Origin: Melioribacter sp.
GTDB lineage: Bacteria > Bacteroidota > Ignavibacteria > Ignavibacteriales > Melioribacteraceae
DNA: 5,242 bases
Assembly: GCA_016841125.1 (NCBI GenBank)
Contig: JAENZU010000284.1
Span: 1 to 5,242, forward strand
Direction of reading: 5' to 3'
Both the position numbers and the translations under genes were made by a program. Below the pieces are notes generated by a model. That model searched no databases and had not been told where the DNA came from. It saw only the letters and a program-made list of their open reading frames with translations. Shown one piece after another: positions 1 to 3,451 of the stretch; positions within the stretch are counted from its first letter, which is position 1, and every line of letters starts with the position of its first letter.

Positions 1-741
1 TACCCCGTAATTATTTGTGAGGTTTGCCTTAGGATTTTCGGGAGGAACTATCTCGGTATAATAATTACCGTTTATGTAATTGATGATATTTATATAAGTT
101 TTATATTTTACATTGGAACTTTCCATACCTTGATAATTGTAGTTGTTGATTTCTTTGAAGAGCCCAATTCCCTCAACAAATGTGTAATGATAAACCCAAG
201 TAGTCGTATGGTAATTCCAGGGATCATTATCTTGTTCGATAATCGTTCTATCCAAAGAATAACATTGCCGTGGTTCACCGTAAACCGTGTCTATATAAAC
301 CCCGCTATTAATGTAGGTACGTTTTTGATTATTAAAATACAATGTATCAGAATAGCCGGCTGGTGCGCTAAAATCTACAGCAAGCTTTATCTCATCTACT
401 ATTTTGATATAAAGTTTATTTTCACTTTCGGCAAAATGGTAATACTGATCGTGATAATTGAAGAATTTTTTATTATCGAATATGATAGAGTCCGTAACAC
501 TGGTGCTGTCATAATAATAATTCAGATTGTTCCATGAATTAAAGTGTCCTGAGTGACCGTAATTATGTTCATTTTTTTCTCTTAAATAAGAATTGCCAAT
601 TTGGAGCGGAAAGAAATTCTGCGCTGAGATTTGAGTAGTGCCGGTTATTACTAATAAAAGTAGAATCAATTTGAGTGCAGAAATTGAAAATCCGGTTGTT
701 ACTTTATTTGCAACTTTCAATTCATTTGAGAAGCAAAACAT
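1..741 (-). CDS. Secreted protein of unknown function, FFPLQIGN-type, 5' part only (runs off left edge)
   Basis: An open frame of 247 codons without a stop runs from an ATG at 741 to base 1, so the 3' end is outside the window. The start is supported by a GGAGGG ribosome binding site 7 bases upstream. The N-terminus reads as a signal peptide: Lys at 9, 13 and 24, a hydrophobic stretch LILLLVITG at about 25-33, then TQISA-QN, with probable cleavage after Ala39. The mature protein opens with NFFPLQIGNSYLRE and later has FVEGIGLFKEI at about residues 201-211. Both motifs remind me of a family of secreted Ignavibacteria proteins that usually end in a T9SS tail, but no tail is visible here. The protein is rich in Tyr and Asn, with no catalytic motif I recognise. 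It lies 422 bases downstream of the propeller gene and is probably transcribed on its own. The plus-strand open frame at 130-537 is its antisense shadow. Existence is well supported; function is unknown. Confidence 0.85.
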   Translation of the reverse strand, partial: MFCFSNELKVANKVTTGFSISALKLILLLLVITGTTQISAQNFFPLQIGNSYLREKNEHNYGHSGHFNSWNNLNYYYDSTSVTDSIIFDNKKFFNYHDQYYHFAESENKLYIKIVDEIKLAVDFSAPAGYSDTLYFNNQKRTYINSGVYIDTVYGEPRQCYSLDRTIIEQDNDPWNYHTTTWVYHYTFVEGIGLFKEINNYNYQGMESSNVKYKTYINIINYINGNYYTEIVPPENPKANLTNNYGV

Positions 742-748
742 CACTTCA

Positions 749-754
749 CCCTCC
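749..754 (-). promoter_or_regulatory. Ribosome binding site GGAGGG of the left-hand secreted-protein gene
   Basis: On the minus strand GGAGGG stands 7 bases before the ATG at 741. It is a strong Shine-Dalgarno match in an AT-rich leader. It fixes the start even though the signal peptide's hydrophobic core only begins about 24 residues in, so a downstream start is less likely. Confidence 0.7.
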
Positions 755-855
755 GTTACAAATTATTAAAACGAAAATAAATCTATATAGAAATTTTATA
801 TATAATTTTCATCACACTCATTTCTGCACTTCTACGTCCAATTTAATATTACTGA

Positions 856-868
856 TTGATTTAATCAA
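856..868. repeat. Short palindrome TTGATTTAATCAA upstream of the left-hand gene
   Basis: Six-base arms TTGATT and AATCAA flank one central T. The site lies about 115 bases upstream of the ATG at 741, a plausible place for a regulator. The half-sites TTGAT and ATCAA resemble FNR/CRP-type half-sites, but the spacer is 3 rather than 4 bases, so I do not assign it to that family. It may be chance in AT-rich DNA. Confidence 0.25.
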
Positions 869-972
869 GAATGAGCAGATTAATTAACCCCGGCAAAGAG
901 ACTGTATACCCCATATTTATTCGTACAAATTTTTCGGTTTTACGTTTTGGCAATAACAGCCCGAAGAATTAT

Positions 973-1033
973 GGACTTGCCCGACTTGGTTGGGGAAACT
1001 CACACTTCGACCCAACCAAAGGCTGGCAAGTCC
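973..1033. repeat. Compound hairpin GGACTTGCC / GGCAAGTCC
   Basis: The outer arms are GGACTTGCC (973-981) and GGCAAGTCC (1025-1033), a perfect 9-base inverted repeat. Inside them TTGGTTGGG (986-994) pairs perfectly with CCCAACCAA (1011-1019), leaving 4 and 5 unpaired bases between the two stems and a 16-base loop. It is richer in GC than the surrounding DNA. There is no T-run after it on either strand, and it starts about 130 bases past the propeller gene's stop, so it does not look like an ordinary terminator. A small palindromic element (REP or MITE-like) or a structured RNA segment are the alternatives. Confidence 0.7.
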
Positions 1034-1044
1034 GCTCAGTGTGA
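1000..1044. repeat. Inverted repeat TCACACT / AGTGTGA interlocked with the hairpin
   Basis: TCACACT (1000-1006) lies in the loop of the 973-1033 hairpin, and its exact complement AGTGTGA (1038-1044) lies just outside that hairpin's right arm. The flanking text (TCACACTTCGAC ... CCGCTCAGTGTGACA) looks like the two halves of a widespread intergenic palindrome of the TCACACTGAGC-type that I recall from many bacterial genomes, here separated by about 20 extra bases. The two repeats cross each other, so in RNA they would form either a pseudoknot or two competing structures. Confidence 0.45.
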
Positions 1045-1090
1045 CATGTTTTGAATTGTCTAACTACGGATGATATTCAGTTTATTATCC

Positions 1091-1114
1091 CTTTGCGGCT
1101 TGACGTCTTTGCGG
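1091..1114. repeat. Short direct repeat CTTTGCGG, two copies 16 bases apart
   Basis: CTTTGCGG occurs at 1091-1098 and again at 1107-1114, with the palindrome GACGTC (1102-1107) between them. It is followed by TAAAG and, at 1133-1156, by the rhythmic AACTTCTCAACGTTTCTACGTTTT. The CTTTGCGTCTTTGCGG style resembles an intergenic repeat text I recall from unrelated bacteria. It sits immediately downstream of the propeller gene and contains no gene. Confidence 0.45.
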
Positions 1115-1163
1115 TAAAGTGTTTTCCGTCTCAACTTCTCAACGTTTCTACGTTTTAACTTTA

Positions 1164-3341
1164 TCACTTCAATAATAAAAGTTTCTTCGTATCAGTAAAT
1201 TTACCCGTAGTCAATTTATAAAAATAAACACCGCTCGGCAGATTGCTCCCATCGAATTCTACCTCGTATGTGCCGGCAGACATTGGTTTGTTGATCAGTG
1301 TTGCAACTTCTCTACCTAGAAGATCAAATACTTTAAGTTCCGTTTGTAATGACGGGACATGCCCCGTCTCTACGGCAGGGATGACAAACTTTATTTTTGT
1401 TGTCGGGTTGAATGGGTTTGGGTAGTTTTGAAATAGAGTTAAGCAGTTGGGCAATGCCTCTTCATTTGATTCTTTGATTAAGACAACACCTCCTTCCTTA
1501 TAAACCGCTACTCCCATACTATGGGAGCCAATCCAAATATTATCATTATCATCAATAGCAAGACAACGAATATCTATTTGCGGTAGACCGGAATTATAAT
1601 TATCGAAAACAGTCCAGAAGGTACCGTCAAATTTAACCAAACCTCCATAACACGCCCCCCATATCTGTCCGTATCCGTCAACCCCGACTGAAAATACATG
1701 GTTACTCGGTAAATCAGAATTAGAAGTATTGTAAACATGGTAGTCTGTGCCATTAAATTTCACAATTCCATTATTGGAAGTACCAATCCAAATGTTTCCA
1801 TCAGGATCTATAGCGATACTTCTCAAATTAAAGTTAGAAATATCATAAACAGTCCAATTTGAATTGTCAAACTTTGCAAGCTTGCCATCGGAGGCACCTA
1901 CCCACTTATTCCCGCTTTTATCAATGACGATAGAATTAACATTATTATCGGGTAAATTTGAATTAGAAGTTGTATAAACTGTCCAGTTCGTCTTATCGAT
2001 TTTAACTAAACCACCTCCGCTAGTTCCAATCCATTTATTACCACTATCATCTATGGTAATTGAGTTAATATAATTCGTCGCTAGAGGGGAATTTGAGGTA
2101 TTGTATTCAGTCCAGACTGTGCCATCAAACTTTAATAATCCATATTGCCATGTCCCGAACCAGATTGTTTCATCGTCATCCTCTGCAATGCAATTAGCTT
2201 GTTCTGCTATAAAACCGGAATTTGATTTATCATAAACAGTCCAGCCTGTGCCATCAAATTTTGCTACTCCAGCACGAAAAGTTCCAAGCCACTTATTTCC
2301 ACTTTTGTCAATACCAATAGATTTTATATGAGTCTCAGGCAATCCGGAGTTTGAAGTATTTTGGATAGTCCAATTTGTTTTATAAAGTTTTGTTAATCCA
2401 TTAAAGTATGTCCCTATGAAAAGATTTCCCTTAAGGTCTGCAGCAAGAGAAGAAACTTGTTTTCCTTGCAAACCGGAATTCGAAGGGGTATAAACAGTCC
2501 AGTTTGTACCGTCATATTTTACTAACCCAATTTCATCTCCAAAATAATTATATATACCGCCAGCCCCCATCCAAATATTCCCGTTTCTGTCTATTGTGAG
2601 CGAAGAAATATAGTTGCCTGGCAGACCGGAATTAGCTTTTGTATAGACTGACCAGTGTATTCCATCAAACTTTGCCACCCCAGCACCGTTAGTTCCAATC
2701 CAAATATTCCCGCTATCATCAACAGCCAATGAAGATATGTGATTTCCCAACAAAGGGGAATTTGACATGTTAAATATAGTCCAATTTGTACCATCAAATT
2801 TTGCTAAACCGTTCCCAGTCCCCATCCACTTATTCCCGCTTTCATCAATTAGGATTGCAAAAACATTGTCGCCCGGCATTGGTGAATTAAGCGTACTGTA
2901 ATTAACGTGGGTATTACCATCAAATTTTGCCAATCCATTATCCCATGTCCCAATCCAAATTTCTCCATTCGTATCTGCAGCTATAGAATAAACGCGATTA
3001 ATATTTGGAAGTTTATAACTTGTCCAATTTTCGCCGTCAAATTTTGAAAATCCCCCCCAATCTGTTCCAAACCATTTATTACGATCTTTATCAATCGTGA
3101 TTGAAGTTACCTGATTACTTTGTAAACCGGAATTGCTATTATTAAAAAATTCAGTTTCACCTGTTATGATGTTAATTCTTACTGCACCACCGAATGTCCC
3201 TACCCACAAAACATTGTCCTCAATTATTAAAGAACGCACATCGTAACCATTTGTATAATTTATCCATTCCGGATTTTGGGCATAAGTATTGAATGGAATA
3301 AGAAATAGAAATGTTATAATTATAATTTGCAATCTTTTCAT
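1164..3341 (-). CDS. Secreted 14-blade two-component-regulator-propeller protein with T9SS sorting domain
   Basis: This is a complete protein of 725 residues. I place the start at the ATG at 3341, not the in-frame TTG at 3368: the ATG follows AGGTG by 5 bases and gives a compact signal peptide, MKR then a hydrophobic stretch, ending NTYA-QN. Residues about 25-613 are 14 repeats of about 43 residues. Each carries I-D-x-x-G-N-x-W-x-G-T, then G-x-x-K-F-D-G-x-x-W-T-x-Y and N-S-x-L-P. The W/F positions are 46, 90, 129, 172, 214, 257, 308, 351, 394, 437, 480, 518, 561 and 603. This is the Reg_prop repeat, and fourteen units suggest two seven-bladed propellers. In hybrid two-component sensors such repeats form the periplasmic sensor, but no transmembrane, kinase or DNA-binding part follows here. 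Residues about 629-725 are a type A T9SS sorting domain, so the protein is predicted to be exported through the outer membrane. Its ligand is unknown. The tail contains an in-frame palindromic insert at residues 657-666. The gene may be cotranscribed with the upstream Asp-box gene. Confidence 0.95.
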   Translation of the reverse strand: MKRLQIIIITFLFLIPFNTYAQNPEWINYTNGYDVRSLIIEDNVLWVGTFGGAVRINIITGETEFFNNSNSGLQSNQVTSITIDKDRNKWFGTDWGGFSKFDGENWTSYKLPNINRVYSIAADTNGEIWIGTWDNGLAKFDGNTHVNYSTLNSPMPGDNVFAILIDESGNKWMGTGNGLAKFDGTNWTIFNMSNSPLLGNHISSLAVDDSGNIWIGTNGAGVAKFDGIHWSVYTKANSGLPGNYISSLTIDRNGNIWMGAGGIYNYFGDEIGLVKYDGTNWTVYTPSNSGLQGKQVSSLAADLKGNLFIGTYFNGLTKLYKTNWTIQNTSNSGLPETHIKSIGIDKSGNKWLGTFRAGVAKFDGTGWTVYDKSNSGFIAEQANCIAEDDDETIWFGTWQYGLLKFDGTVWTEYNTSNSPLATNYINSITIDDSGNKWIGTSGGGLVKIDKTNWTVYTTSNSNLPDNNVNSIVIDKSGNKWVGASDGKLAKFDNSNWTVYDISNFNLRSIAIDPDGNIWIGTSNNGIVKFNGTDYHVYNTSNSDLPSNHVFSVGVDGYGQIWGACYGGLVKFDGTFWTVFDNYNSGLPQIDIRCLAIDDNDNIWIGSHSMGVAVYKEGGVVLIKESNEEALPNCLTLFQNYPNPFNPTTKIKFVIPAVETGHVPSLQTELKVFDLLGREVATLINKPMSAGTYEVEFDGSNLPSGVYFYKLTTGKFTDTKKLLLLK
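1182..1430. repeat. Paralogous 3' segment, copy 1 (partner 3470-3736)
   Basis: The DNA coding for the sorting-domain tail is shared with the neighbouring gene at 3470-3736. Aligned by hand over about 160 bases, the copies are roughly 80-85% identical, with an unbroken 30-base identical stretch (AGTCAATTTATAAAAATAAA and onward). The similarity stops where the two different palindromic inserts lie and resumes after them (TTATTTTTGTTGTCGGGTTG). The copies lie in the same orientation about 2.3 kb apart, a possible substrate for recombination. Confidence 0.85.
1346..1373 (-). repeat. In-frame palindromic element inside the sorting domain (GACGGG-CATG-CCCGTC type)
   Basis: The 28-base stretch has arms GTAATGACGGG and, on the other strand, GTAGAGACGGG (9 of 11 identical) around a CATG core. 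It encodes VETGHVPSL and part of the next residue on the minus strand, in frame and without a stop. It sits between the KIKFVIP and LKVFD strands of the T9SS tail, where tails of this family that I recall have only a few loop residues. GTAGAGACGGGGCATG-type palindromes are familiar to me as dispersed intergenic repeats. That this copy came in by insertion is inference. Confidence 0.65.
1503..3269 (-). repeat. Tandem coding repeats, 14 units of about 129 bases (propeller blades)
   Basis: The blade motif recurs with spacings in residues of 44, 39, 43, 42, 43, 51, 43, 43, 43, 43, 38, 43 and 42. The regular 43-residue period equals 129 bases at the DNA level, and the units are still recognisable as DNA repeats (CCAATCCA followed by an AT-rich word and CC recurs). 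Two units are shortened by loss of the N-S-x-L-P-x-N loop (before W129 and before W518). One is lengthened by about 8 residues (GIYNYFGDE, after W257), and unit 7 has F in place of the signature W. The pattern fits growth by duplication with later drift. Confidence 0.9.
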
Positions 3342-3451
3342 TTTTTCACCTATAAAAGAAGTAGTCAAAAATTCAATTTAAAAATGCGAGATTATCTCAG
3401 GATATTAAATCACATTTTATTTTAAGCTTTTGATAGAGCCATCTTATTAAT
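3342..3451. other. Short spacer between the two propeller genes
   Basis: The 110 bases are AT-rich. A weak 5-base inverted repeat, GAGAT/ATCTC, lies at 3388-3398, followed on the minus strand by GCATTTTT. The stem is too short to call a terminator. The spacing and shared direction allow cotranscription of the two genes, but a separate promoter here cannot be excluded. Confidence 0.4.
3347..3351 (-). promoter_or_regulatory. Ribosome binding site AGGTG that decides the propeller gene's start
   Basis: On the minus strand AGGTG(A) precedes the ATG at 3341 by 5 bases. The alternative TTG at 3368 has no comparable site and would add nine residues, including an acidic one, in front of the signal peptide. 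Confidence 0.55.

Larger units (their letters stand above)
742..1163. other. Intergenic spacer with small palindromic repeats, no gene
   Basis: The spacer separates the propeller gene (stop at 1164) from the next secreted-protein gene (start at 741). I find no convincing coding frame on either strand. Bases 742-900 are very AT-rich and form the leader of the left-hand gene, with a small palindrome TTGATTTAATCAA at 856-868. Bases 900-1160 are less AT-rich and contain interlocked inverted repeats (973-1044) and a short CTTTGCGG direct repeat (1091-1114). No intrinsic terminator with a clear T-run follows the propeller gene. I read the right half as an accumulation of small repeat elements; this is inference. 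Confidence 0.6.
1164..1457 (-). other. T9SS type A sorting domain of the 14-blade protein
   Basis: The C-terminal 97 residues (about 629-725) contain NYPNPFNPTTKIKF, LKVFDLLGREVATLIN, AGTYEVEFDG, LPSGVYFYKLTTG and a basic end, TKKLLLLK. This is the Por-secretion tail recognised by the type IX secretion system, normally cleaved or processed during surface attachment or release. The loop after KIKFVIP is occupied by a palindrome-encoded stretch. The 3' DNA is closely similar to that of the neighbouring Asp-box gene. Confidence 0.93.

Noticed and set aside
130..537. Plus-strand open frame of 135 codons
   Set aside because: It is antisense to the left-hand secreted-protein gene, which has a ribosome binding site, a signal peptide and a full open frame. 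The plus-strand product has no recognisable features.
742..800. Bacteroidota-type promoter (TAnnTTTG) near TAATAATTTG upstream of the left-hand gene
   Set aside because: The -7-like box is imperfect, has no matching -33 TTTG at the right spacing, and the AT-rich leader offers many such partial matches.
674..830. Inverted repeat AGTGCAGAAAT (674-684) / ATTTCTGCACT (820-830)
   Set aside because: An 11-base match 135 bases apart is within what chance gives in a window of this size, and one arm is inside a signal-peptide coding region.
856..868. FNR/CRP-type operator TTGAT...ATCAA
   Set aside because: The half-sites match, but the spacer is 3 bases, not 4, and short AT-rich palindromes are common here. 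It is kept only as a low-confidence repeat.
675..887. Plus-strand open frame of 70 codons
   Set aside because: It overlaps the start and leader of the minus-strand gene, has no ribosome binding site that I can see, and its product is low-complexity text from AT-rich DNA.
3380..3398. Terminator after the Asp-box gene (GAGAT/ATCTC then ATTTTT)
   Set aside because: The stem is only 5 bases with a 1-base loop, so it is not a stable hairpin.
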